Of a stretch of DNA of 64,000 bases, positions 56,360-64,000 are shown one piece after another. The stretch comes from Pelistega suis (GTDB lineage Bacteria > Pseudomonadota > Gammaproteobacteria > Burkholderiales > Burkholderiaceae_B). The notes beneath the pieces are model-generated. The model worked only from the letters and a program-made list of their open reading frames with translations. It was not told the origin of the DNA and made no database searches. The stretch lies in contig NZ_JABGBN010000004.1 of NCBI RefSeq assembly GCF_013133795.1, positions 62,001 to 126,000 on the forward strand. Reading direction: 5' to 3'. Both the position numbers and the translations under genes were made by a program. How positions within the stretch are numbered: position 1 is the stretch's first letter; every line of letters begins with the position of its first letter.

Positions 56360-57245
56360 ATCCTAGGTCACGTAATGCACTTTCTTTTTCAGACCAGCCC
56401 TTACGTACCTTAATATAAATTTCTAAAAAGACGGGTTTATCCAGCATTTCGCGAATATCTTGACGAGCTTCAGTCGCGATACGTTTCATATGCATGCCCT
56501 TAGCACCTAATAAAATAGGTTTATGACTTTCACGCTCAACCACCACACAAGCATTGATATGCACACCTTCATCCGTTTCGTCCCATTTTTCAATCTGGAC
56601 AGTACTCGCATAAGGAAGCTCATCCCCCACCAAACGGAAGATTTTTTCGCGAATTAATTCTGATGTAATAAAGCGCACCGAACGATCTGTCATGGCGTCT
56701 TCTTCAAACATCGGCTCACCCTCAGGTAAACGATCCGCAATTTCTTTTAAAAGAATATCTAATTGCACTCCCTTAACAGCACTCAATGGCACAATAGCAT
56801 CATAAGGGAATTTAGATAAAATCTTCGTCGTAAACTCAAAAATATCATTTTTGCTTTTGAGTAAATCCACTTTACTAATGACGAGAATACATTTCTTAGA
56901 GGTCGGTAATAGAGGAACGACATTCTCATCACCCTCACTCCATTTACCCGCCTCAACCACATGCACCACCACATCCACATCGGCTAGCGTCTGTGTGACT
57001 ACACGATTCATCATTCGGTTCATGGCACCACCATGACGAGTCTGGAAACCTGGGGTATCCACAAAAATATATTGATGATTATCTTGGGTTAATACACCAT
57101 GGATACGATGACGTGTTGTCTGCGCTTTACGCGATACAATAGAAATCTTGCTACCAATTAAAGCATTGATTAAGGTTGATTTACCCACATTAGGGCGACC
57201 AACCACGGCGATAAAACCAGTTTTAAAAGCGTTTTCTGTACTCAT
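56352..57245 (-). CDS. era: GTPase Era
   Basis: Era is an essential ribosome-assembly GTPase that binds the 3' end of 16S rRNA. The 297-residue protein shows G1 GRPNVGKST (about 16-24), G2 TTRHRIHG, G3 DTPGFQT, G4 SKVD (NKAD form replaced), and the C-terminal KH domain VVERESHKPILLGAKGMHMKRIATEARQDI with GxxG. It overlaps rnc by one base and recO by eight, showing tight coupling in the normal rnc-era-recO order. Confidence 0.98.
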   Translation of the reverse strand: MSTENAFKTGFIAVVGRPNVGKSTLINALIGSKISIVSRKAQTTRHRIHGVLTQDNHQYIFVDTPGFQTRHGGAMNRMMNRVVTQTLADVDVVVHVVEAGKWSEGDENVVPLLPTSKKCILVISKVDLLKSKNDIFEFTTKILSKFPYDAIVPLSAVKGVQLDILLKEIADRLPEGEPMFEEDAMTDRSVRFITSELIREKIFRLVGDELPYASTVQIEKWDETDEGVHINACVVVERESHKPILLGAKGMHMKRIATEARQDIREMLDKPVFLEIYIKVRKGWSEKESALRDLGYE

Positions 57246-58003
57246 TAGACCTCTTGCTCAACGGCAACGGGTAAAGTTAATTGGGTGACCACACGTTGTT
57301 TAAGTTTTTGAGTGGATTTTTTAGTCGGCGCAAGATTCTTGAGCTGCTCAATCACTAATTTAGCCGCACTTTGCTCTGCTGCTCGACGGCTTGCTCCCAT
57401 CGCAGAGGCTGATAAATTTAAATCAGGTACACTACACTCTACTTCAAACTGCTGATCATGTGCTGCCCCTGTTGTGGCTAAAACCGTGTACTGAGGCAAT
57501 GCTAATTTACGTGCTTGCAAAAGTTCTTGAAGAAGTGTTTTCGCATCTTTACCCAAGGTCGAAAAATCCGCATCCTCCAATAGAGGGAGATACAATTTCT
57601 CAATCACTTGTTGGGCTTGTTCGACAACACCACTATCTAAATAAATAGCACCAAAAATGGCTTCCATCGCATCCGCCAAAATAGAAGGACGACGGAAACC
57701 TCCGCTTTTTAGCTCGCCCTCACCTAGCAACAATACCTCAGGTAAATCCAACTGATTTGCCAGATCGGCTAAGGTCTGCTGATTCACCAAACTGGCACGA
57801 ATACGCGATAAATCTCCCTCATCTTGCTCACGTAGCAATTTAAATAGCAAAGCAGCAACGGAAAAGTTAAGGATAGAGTCTCCCAAAAATTCCAAACGCT
57901 CATTATGTTGCGTGCTATAACTACGATGAGTCAAAGCACGCATTAATAAATCCGCATTTTGAAATTGATACGATAAACGTTCTTGTAACTTTTTATATTT
58001 CAT
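57245..58003 (-). CDS. rnc: ribonuclease III
   Basis: RNase III cuts double-stranded RNA in rRNA and mRNA maturation. The 252-residue protein has the catalytic signature [20 protein letters not shown] (about 35-54), the second acidic [15 protein letters not shown] motif (about 111-125), and a C-terminal double-stranded RNA-binding domain with [18 protein letters not shown] (about 203-220). It is followed by a short basic/hydrophobic tail ([18 protein letters not shown]) that is longer than usual. It overlaps lepB and era by one base each. Confidence 0.98.
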   Translation of the reverse strand: MKYKKLQERLSYQFQNADLLMRALTHRSYSTQHNERLEFLGDSILNFSVAALLFKLLREQDEGDLSRIRASLVNQQTLADLANQLDLPEVLLLGEGELKSGGFRRPSILADAMEAIFGAIYLDSGVVEQAQQVIEKLYLPLLEDADFSTLGKDAKTLLQELLQARKLALPQYTVLATTGAAHDQQFEVECSVPDLNLSASAMGASRRAAEQSAAKLVIEQLKNLAPTKKSTQKLKQRVVTQLTLPVAVEQEV

Positions 58004-58839
58004 TATTTAATTGATGTACCAATACGACCAAACTCACCAAAGTTCATCCAGATAAAGAAAGCCTTACCTACGATATAACGATCAGGCACAAAACCCCAGA
58101 AACGGCTATCTTGGCTATTATCACGGTTATCACCCATTACAAAATACTGACCTTCAGGAACCTTACACTCCACACCTGTAGTCACAGCGGCAGATACTGG
58201 TAGATATTGACAGTTACCGATATTTGGGAAATTCACTATCGGGCGTAACTGGCTCAACATAGGCATTAATAAAATATCATGCTCTTTACCGTCCAAGGTC
58301 TCCGTAAAACGCATTGGTGAGCCTGGCTGTTGGCTTGGTTTTACATAAGGACCTTGTTCTTGAAGTGGTACTTCTACTCCATTTACTGATAAACGTTTAC
58401 CATCAAAACGGATAGTATCACCACCCACACCAACAACACGCTTAATGTAATCCACCTTAGTATCTACTGGGTAACGAAATACCACCACATCACCACGCTG
58501 AGGATTGCCTAAAGGAATAATCTTCTGATCAATCACAGGTAAGCGAATACCATATGAGAATTTATTGACCAAAATCATATCGCCATTTTGTAGCGTTGGT
58601 AACATCGACCCCGAAGGAATACGGAATGGCTCTGCAATAAATGAACGCAATACAAATACAAATAAAATAACTGGGAAAAAGCTAATCGCATATTCCACAA
58701 TTTTTGAACGATGTTCATCAGCATGCTCTGCGCCATAATTTGCAATACGGCGAGGTTTTAATACCCACTTGTCTAATAACTTAATTGACCAAGTAACGAC
58801 TAATAAAATAAAAAATATTAAAGCAAAATCCATTGTCAT
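58003..58839 (-). CDS. lepB: signal peptidase I
   Basis: LepB cleaves signal peptides of exported proteins. The 278-residue protein has an N-terminal helix ([20 protein letters not shown]), a second hydrophobic segment ([20 protein letters not shown]), and the serine-lysine dyad: the Ser in [11 protein letters not shown] (about 74-84) and the Lys in [12 protein letters not shown] (about 132-143). The catalytic domain ends with [16 protein letters not shown]. All catalytic residues are present. Co-directional with lepA upstream by 11 bases. Confidence 0.98.
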   Translation of the reverse strand: MTMDFALIFFILLVVTWSIKLLDKWVLKPRRIANYGAEHADEHRSKIVEYAISFFPVILFVFVLRSFIAEPFRIPSGSMLPTLQNGDMILVNKFSYGIRLPVIDQKIIPLGNPQRGDVVVFRYPVDTKVDYIKRVVGVGGDTIRFDGKRLSVNGVEVPLQEQGPYVKPSQQPGSPMRFTETLDGKEHDILLMPMLSQLRPIVNFPNIGNCQYLPVSAAVTTGVECKVPEGQYFVMGDNRDNSQDSRFWGFVPDRYIVGKAFFIWMNFGEFGRIGTSIK

Positions 58840-58849
58840 ATCCTTTAAA

Positions 58850-60643
58850 TTATTTGTCTTCTACTTGTAGAATCGCTAAGAATGCCTCCTGAGGAATCTC
58901 TACGCTACCTACTTGTTTCATACGTTTCTTACCTGCTTTTTGTTTTTCTAGTAATTTACGTTTACGCGTAATATCACCACCATAACATTTTGCTAAGACG
59001 TTTTTACGCAAAGCTTTTACGTTTTCGCGTGCGATAATTTCTGCACCAATAGCCGCTTGTACCGCTACATCATACATTTGACGAGGGATTAATCCACGCA
59101 TTTTGCTCACTACCTCACGTCCGCGATAACGTGCCACAGAACGGTGAACAATCATAGATAGCGCGTCTACCTTGTCACCATTAATTAAAAGATCGACACG
59201 TACCACATCTGCACTACGATACTCTAAGAATTCGTAATCCATCGACGCATAACCACGCGATACTGACTTTAATTTATCGAAAAAGTCCAAGACGATTTCC
59301 GCTAGAGGAATTTCATACGTCAAATGCACTTGGCGACCGTGATAGCTCATATTCTTCTGAATACCACGCTTATTATTACATAGTGTCATCACTGGACCGA
59401 CATAATCTTGCGGCATGAATAGCGTCACATTCACCATAGGCTCACGAATATCACGAATCGTACCCACATCAGGCATGCGTGAGGGGCTATCAATCATCAC
59501 CACTTCACCATCATTTTTCTCAACCTCATACACTACCGAGGGTGCTGTCGTGATGAGATCCATATCGAATTCGCGTTCAAGACGTTCTTGAACGATTTCC
59601 ATATGTAATAAACCTAAGAAACCGCAACGGAAACCAAAACCTAAAGCCTGTGAAACCTCAGGCTCAAACATCAATGCCGCATCATTAAGTTTTAATTTTT
59701 CTAATGAATCACGTAACTGATCATACTCACTGCTTTCGACAGGATACAGTCCAGCGAATACTTGTGGCTTGACCTCTTTAAATCCAGGTAAGGGCTCTGT
59801 TGCAGGGTGCTGTGCATGCGTAATCGTATCACCAACTTTCGCATGAGCTAGCTCTTTAATACCGGTAATGACAAATCCTACTTCACCTGCCGATAACTGC
59901 TGACGTGGCGAGGATTTTGGAGTAAATACGCCCAACTGCTCTACTAAATGCGAAGCCCCTGTTGCCATAAAACTAATCTTATCCTTGGTTTTCATCGTCC
60001 CATTGACGATACGTACCAGCATCACCACACCCACGTAATTATCAAACCATGAGTCAATAATTAAGGCTTGTAGCGGTGCTTCAGGATCTCCCTTAGGGGG
60101 CGGAACCTTTTTAACAATATCCTCTAAAATCTCATCAATGCCCATACCTGTCTTAGCACTCGCTAATACCGCATCAGAGGCATCGATACCAATCACATCC
60201 TCAATCTCTGCACGCGCATTGTCTGGCTCTGCTGACGGTAAATCCATCTTGTTTAAAACAGGAATTACCTCAACACCTAAGTCAATCGCTGTATAGCAGT
60301 TAGCGACCGTCTGCGCTTCTACACCTTGGCTAGCATCTACCACTAATAATGCTCCCTCACATGCCGATAAAGAACGACTTACTTCATAGGAGAAATCCAC
60401 ATGTCCGGGCGTATCAATGATATTTAAGTTATAGACCTTACCGTCTTTGGCTTTATATTGCAGAGCTGCTGTTTGCGCTTTAATCGTAATACCGCGCTCA
60501 CGCTCAATATCCATAGAGTCAAGAACCTGTGCAGACATCTCACGGTCTGCCAAGCCGCCAGTACGTTGAATCAAGCGATCTGCCAAAGTCGATTTACCAT
60601 GGTCAATATGCGCAATAATAGAGAAGTTACGAATGTGTTGCAT
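58850..60643 (-). CDS. lepA: elongation factor 4 (LepA)
   Basis: LepA is a translational GTPase (back-translocation/ribosome biogenesis). The 597-residue protein starts [24 protein letters not shown] with P-loop [10 protein letters not shown]3 DTPGHVDF, G4 NKMDL, then the typical domains and the C-terminal LepA-specific CTD ending [24 protein letters not shown]. The frame is open 17 codons further upstream (GTG 60694) but those residues are outside the family. A large hairpin lies in the gap to degP upstream. Confidence 0.98.
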   Translation of the reverse strand: MQHIRNFSIIAHIDHGKSTLADRLIQRTGGLADREMSAQVLDSMDIERERGITIKAQTAALQYKAKDGKVYNLNIIDTPGHVDFSYEVSRSLSACEGALLVVDASQGVEAQTVANCYTAIDLGVEVIPVLNKMDLPSAEPDNARAEIEDVIGIDASDAVLASAKTGMGIDEILEDIVKKVPPPKGDPEAPLQALIIDSWFDNYVGVVMLVRIVNGTMKTKDKISFMATGASHLVEQLGVFTPKSSPRQQLSAGEVGFVITGIKELAHAKVGDTITHAQHPATEPLPGFKEVKPQVFAGLYPVESSEYDQLRDSLEKLKLNDAALMFEPEVSQALGFGFRCGFLGLLHMEIVQERLEREFDMDLITTAPSVVYEVEKNDGEVVMIDSPSRMPDVGTIRDIREPMVNVTLFMPQDYVGPVMTLCNNKRGIQKNMSYHGRQVHLTYEIPLAEIVLDFFDKLKSVSRGYASMDYEFLEYRSADVVRVDLLINGDKVDALSMIVHRSVARYRGREVVSKMRGLIPRQMYDVAVQAAIGAEIIARENVKALRKNVLAKCYGGDITRKRKLLEKQKAGKKRMKQVGSVEIPQEAFLAILQVEDK

Positions 60644-60673
60644 TGAAAATTTATCAAATAAGTTTAAACGCTC

Positions 60674-60723
60674 ATAGGCTGATAGTGGGAGCACTTAAAA
60701 AGCACTCTCAACCATCAGCCTAT
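60674..60723 (-). other. stem-loop between degP and lepA
   Basis: ATAGGCTGAT (60674-60683) and ATCAGCCTAT (60714-60723) pair perfectly and the bases inside can extend the stem with mismatches. It lies 28 bases after the degP stop and 30 bases before the lepA start. No T-run follows on the minus strand, so it is more likely an mRNA-processing or attenuating structure than a full terminator. Confidence 0.55.
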
Positions 60724-60751
60724 AAATCTAAGTAATATGTTGTATTGTAAC

Positions 60752-62302
60752 TTATTTTGTGGGTGTTACAGCGACCCACTGTGTTAAATTTTCACGACGG
60801 ATTAAAAGCGCCGCCGCTCGATCTTTAGGAAGTTTATCCACTACTGCTTGATACTCAGCAACTGAACGTATATCGTTATCATTAATTACCATCACGACAT
60901 CACCCGAGCGCAATCCCACATCCGCAGCACCACCGTCTGCTGTCACGATTTCTACACCATTAGGTGCACGCAATTTATCTTGTGTTTCTTTCGATAATGC
61001 TTTTACAGACAAACCTAAACGATCAGTGGCTGTCGGTGCATTAGCTGATTTAGAGTTTTTTGCCGTCGTCTTACCTAATTCAGTACTCTCTAAAGTAATA
61101 CTAAGTTTTTCTGCTTTACCACGACGCCATACCTCTATATCTACCGTTGTACCTGGTTTAGTTAAGCCAACAAAACGAGGTAAATCATTCCACTTAGCAA
61201 CTGACTTACCATCAAAACTAAGCACAACATCACCCGATTTCACTCCCGCTTTCTCTGCTGGACTATGAGGCTCAACATTGCTTACTAAAGCACCTTTTGT
61301 ATCTTTAAGACCTAGCGCATCAGCAATATCTTTCTGAACTTCTCCAATAGTCACACCAATACGACCTCGCTCAACCGTACCATTTTCCTTTAGTTGCTCA
61401 ACAACTTTCATCGCTTCACTAATAGGAATTGAGAAAGAAATCCCCATAAAGCCACCACTACGTGTATAAATTTGACTATTCACACCGACTACTTTACCAC
61501 TTAAATCAATCAAAGGACCACCAGAGTTACCTGGATTAATCGCCACGTCCGTTTGAACAAATGGTAAATAATCACCCGTATCTCGATTAATCGCACTTAC
61601 AATACCAGAAGTAACCGTTGATTCAAGACCATAGGGCGAACCAATAGCCAACACCCATTGACCCTTTTTCAGCGTTTCAGAATTTCCTATTTCTAAGGCT
61701 TTAAGACCTTTAGCTTCAATCTTTAATAAAGCTAAGTCTGTACGCTTGTCCACACCAATCACCTTAGCCGTATATTCTTTGCTATCGTTTAAGGTGACAA
61801 TGACTTTACTCGCACCATCAACGACATGTTCATTAGTGATAATATAGCCATCTTCAGAAATAATAAAACCAGAACCTACGCCACTTGGTACGGTACGTTC
61901 TTCTCGCTGTTCATCTGAACGAGGCGTTTGACGACGATTAGGTTGATATTGACGAGGTCGAGCGTCTGGACCCATAAAATCAGGTCCAAAGAAAAAGCGG
62001 AAAAAATCCTCTGGATTGCCTGAACCAAAACCACCAAAATCACCTCCTCGAGCACGTGACCGTACTGGCGCTTCGGTACGGATATTGACCACGCCATTTT
62101 CAGTTGCCTCAACAATTGGGGTAAAGTCTGGCAAACCAAACTGATGAGAAACATTATTGGTCGTGCTTGGCGCCGCTAATAATGCGGGAGCTGTATTTGA
62201 TGTACTTGGCGATTGAACATTTTCCCCCATTGCCATACTTGTTGAAGAAAATCCCAACAATAAAGCCAATGCTAATGTTGATAATTTCTGTGAAATCTGC
62301 AT
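60752..62302 (-). CDS. DegP/MucD-type periplasmic serine protease
   Basis: A Do-family protease-chaperone for misfolded envelope proteins. The 516-residue protein has a signal peptide (MQISQKLSTLALALLLGFSS), a Gly/Arg/Asp-rich linker (RARGGDFGGFGSGNPEDFF), the triad His in ITNEHVVDG, Asp in KRTDLALLK, Ser in NPGNSGGPL, and two C-terminal PDZ domains (RGRIGVTIGEVQ; VEIVTADGGAADVGLRSGDVV). AAAGGATA precedes ATG 62302. In Bordetella the mucD-like gene follows rpoE-rseA-rseB; here the upstream neighbour is a YgfX-like gene and fabF. Confidence 0.95.
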   Translation of the reverse strand: MQISQKLSTLALALLLGFSSTSMAMGENVQSPSTSNTAPALLAAPSTTNNVSHQFGLPDFTPIVEATENGVVNIRTEAPVRSRARGGDFGGFGSGNPEDFFRFFFGPDFMGPDARPRQYQPNRRQTPRSDEQREERTVPSGVGSGFIISEDGYIITNEHVVDGASKVIVTLNDSKEYTAKVIGVDKRTDLALLKIEAKGLKALEIGNSETLKKGQWVLAIGSPYGLESTVTSGIVSAINRDTGDYLPFVQTDVAINPGNSGGPLIDLSGKVVGVNSQIYTRSGGFMGISFSIPISEAMKVVEQLKENGTVERGRIGVTIGEVQKDIADALGLKDTKGALVSNVEPHSPAEKAGVKSGDVVLSFDGKSVAKWNDLPRFVGLTKPGTTVDIEVWRRGKAEKLSITLESTELGKTTAKNSKSANAPTATDRLGLSVKALSKETQDKLRAPNGVEIVTADGGAADVGLRSGDVVMVINDNDIRSVAEYQAVVDKLPKDRAAALLIRRENLTQWVAVTPTK

Positions 62303-62428
62303 ATTTTTATCCTTTTTTCATCATGTACTAAAGTACTAAAATACCTTATGAGCTAGCAAGTAATATTTGCTTTTTACTTAGTTTATAGTGAGTGCCGTTT
62401 TTTTCAAGCGTCTTGTAATAACTGGAAA

Positions 62429-62833
62429 TCATTGCTGTTGCCAAACCTGTTTCGCTAAGGTTCGCAAACAGCGCCAATCACCATCACTTACTTGCCATCG
62501 CCAAATCGTCAGCGTTTTATGTGGTAGTCTCAATGAAAGGTAACACCATCCCAATGCCACAGACAAGGGGTATTCCATATGCCACTGCTCTCGCTGTTGC
62601 TTATCGATGATCGCATAATTTACCCCCTCAGGAGAAAACGTCATTGAAGAGGACTTAGCAAGAGGTATGCTATGTTGATAAGCGCAAAAAAGCCCTAAAG
62701 CAATCAAGGCATATGTCCAGCCCAATACGCTGAAGCATGCCAAAAATACCATTAGGGCCTTAAAGTAACGCTCCATTTGGAAAGCCGGCAACTCAATTTC
62801 TCTTGTCCAAGCCTGCTGCAATGGGGCGTACAC
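62429..62833 (-). CDS. YgfX-like small membrane protein
   Basis: A 134-residue protein with a helix near the start (ALMVFLACFSVLGWTYALIALGLFCAY, long enough for a membrane hairpin) and a polar C-terminal half rich in tryptophan and arginine (YPLSVALGWCYLSLRLP, WRWQVSDGDWRCLRTLAKQVW). Shape and the WR-LR ending resemble the YgfX/CptA family of fabF-adjacent proteins. The gene overlaps nothing and lies 10 bases after fabF. Assignment is tentative; it could be an unrelated membrane protein. Confidence 0.55.
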   Translation of the reverse strand: MYAPLQQAWTREIELPAFQMERYFKALMVFLACFSVLGWTYALIALGLFCAYQHSIPLAKSSSMTFSPEGVNYAIIDKQQREQWHMEYPLSVALGWCYLSLRLPHKTLTIWRWQVSDGDWRCLRTLAKQVWQQQ

Positions 62834-62843
62834 GATAAACTCC

Positions 62844-64000
62844 TTAGAGTTTCTTCACAATCATCGAACCGTTAGTACCACCAAAACCGAACGAATTCGA
62901 TAAAGCATAATCAATTTTTAAATCACGCGCCGCATTTGCACAATAATCTAAATCACACTCGGGGTCTTGATTAAAGATATTGATAGTTGGCGGAGAAATT
63001 TGATGATGCACAGCTAATGTCGTAAACACAGCTTCAATACCACCTGCAGCCCCCAATAAGTGACCTGTCATTGACTTAGTTGAGTTGATAACAGCTTTAT
63101 AAGCATGATCACCCAACGCTAATTTCAGTGCCTCTGTTTCGTTCTTATCACCTAATGGTGTCGATGTACCATGGGCATTTACATAGTTAATTTGGTCAGC
63201 ATTAATACCTGCATTACGTAAAGCATTCTGGATACCACGACAAGGACCTTCACGATCTGGGGCAGTAATATGATGCGCATCTGAACTCATACCATAGCCG
63301 ACAAACTCACCATAAATCTTAGCGCCACGCTTAACCGCATGTTCGTACTCTTCGAGGACTAATACACCTGCACCCTCGCCCAATACAAAACCATCACGAT
63401 CTTTATCCCAAGGACGAGATGCTGTCGCAGGATCATCATTACGTGTAGATAAAGCACGCATCGCCGCAAAACCGCCAATACCCAAAGGAGAAACTGTCGC
63501 CTCAGCACCACCTGCAATCATTACATCAGCATCGCCATACTCAATTAAACGAGCAGCATCACCGATAGAATGTAAACCTGTCGTACACGCAGATACTACA
63601 GCATAGCTAGGTCCTTTTAGGCCTAACATAATCGTTAAGTGACCCGAAATCAAATTAATTAATGAGGCAGGTACAAAGAAAGGAGAAATACGACGAGCAC
63701 CTTTCTCAAGATAGTCAGTTTGTGTTTCTTCGATACGTTTTAGACCACCAATCCCAGAGCTTACAATCGCCCCTATACGATGAGCATTCGTCTCACTGAC
63801 TTCAAGACCAGAATCACGCCAAGCATCAATTGCCGCAGCAATACCATAATGGATAAAAGTATCCATTTGCTTAACTTCTTTAGCTCCAATGTAATCCTCA
63901 GGATTAAAGCCTTTTACTTCACCAGCAATTTGTGAGTTAAATGGGCTCGCATCAAAACGAGTAATATTCGTAATACCAGAACGGCCGTTTACAATGTTAT
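62844..64000 (-). CDS. fabF: beta-ketoacyl-ACP synthase II (5' end outside window)
   Basis: FabF elongates acyl-ACP with malonyl-ACP in fatty acid synthesis. The reading frame runs off the window edge; 384 residues are visible and about 28 are missing from the N-terminus. The visible start reads [20 protein letters not shown]. The catalytic Cys is in [13 protein letters not shown], the two histidines in [15 protein letters not shown] and [13 protein letters not shown], and [12 protein letters not shown] is near the end, all as in FabF. It is followed by a YgfX-like gene on the same strand. Confidence 0.97.
   Translation of the reverse strand, partial: NIVNGRSGITNITRFDASPFNSQIAGEVKGFNPEDYIGAKEVKQMDTFIHYGIAAAIDAWRDSGLEVSETNAHRIGAIVSSGIGGLKRIEETQTDYLEKGARRISPFFVPASLINLISGHLTIMLGLKGPSYAVVSACTTGLHSIGDAARLIEYGDADVMIAGGAEATVSPLGIGGFAAMRALSTRNDDPATASRPWDKDRDGFVLGEGAGVLVLEEYEHAVKRGAKIYGEFVGYGMSSDAHHITAPDREGPCRGIQNALRNAGINADQINYVNAHGTSTPLGDKNETEALKLALGDHAYKAVINSTKSMTGHLLGAAGGIEAVFTTLAVHHQISPPTINIFNQDPECDLDYCANAARDLKIDYALSNSFGFGGTNGSMIVKKL

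Overview
The window looks like chromosomal DNA of a low-G+C (about 40% by eye) betaproteobacterium of the Alcaligenaceae. Protein sequences and gene order (pstSCAB-ppk-ppx-GNAT-glmM-folP-ftsH-rlmE/yhbY-greA-carB-carA; ffs-dnaX-ybaB-recR; fabF-...-degP-lepA-lepB-rnc-era-recO) match the Bordetella/Alcaligenes arrangement, while base composition and the reduced loci fit a small-genome, host-associated relative such as Pelistega, Oligella, Basilea or Taylorella. The genus is an inference and is not resolved here.

Region 1 (1-7.3 kb) is accessory and AT-rich. It holds two overlapping dynamin-like GTPase genes (the first cut by the window edge), a converging UPF0174/YaaW-family gene, a frameshifted gene relic, a small zinc-ribbon gene, a HEPN-type protein with an Rx4H ribonuclease-like motif, a 79-residue basic protein, a HicA-HicB toxin-antitoxin pair, a 50-residue two-helix membrane protein, and an intergenic stretch with two palindromes that resemble DnaA boxes.

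Region 2 (7.3-16.6 kb) is phosphate metabolism: pstS-pstC-pstA-pstB (Pho-box-like site upstream, an attenuator-like hairpin after pstS, no phoU next to it), then divergent ppk1 and ppx and an OlsB-like N-acyltransferase. Region 3 (16.6-24.3 kb) is core housekeeping: glmM, folP, ftsH, rlmE, yhbY, greA and a nucleobase permease. Region 4 (24.3-28.5 kb) has a flavin reductase-pirin pair, a short-chain dehydrogenase and bacterioferritin, followed by about 0.85 kb of non-coding mosaic direct repeats. Region 5 (28.5-35 kb) has carB-carA, an unrecognised secreted protein, and transaldolase.

Region 6 (35-44 kb) is DNA metabolism: recR, ybaB, dnaX with an A9 slippery run positioned to give a gamma-length product, the SRP RNA gene, and an AddA/AddB-type helicase-nuclease pair. 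Region 7 (44-50 kb) has small membrane proteins, a Bax-inhibitor-1 homologue, holC, pepA and an lptF that is not followed by lptG. Region 8 (49.1-53.4 kb) is a probable Fur-controlled five-gene run: iron-type ABC importer (binding protein, permease, ATPase), a pseudoazurin-like cupredoxin and an ATP-grasp protein. Region 9 (53.5-64 kb) has a DUF4139/MuiA-like protein, DUF1543, recO (internally shortened), era, rnc, lepB, lepA, a DegP-type protease, a YgfX-like membrane protein and fabF (cut by the window edge). The rpoE-rseA-rseB genes that lie between fabF and degP in Bordetella are absent here.

Most attractive for follow-up: the dynamin pair with its YaaW-family neighbour and coding tandem repeat, the zinc-ribbon/HEPN locus, the dnaX slippage site, the mosaic repeat region, and the Fur-box iron/cupredoxin operon.
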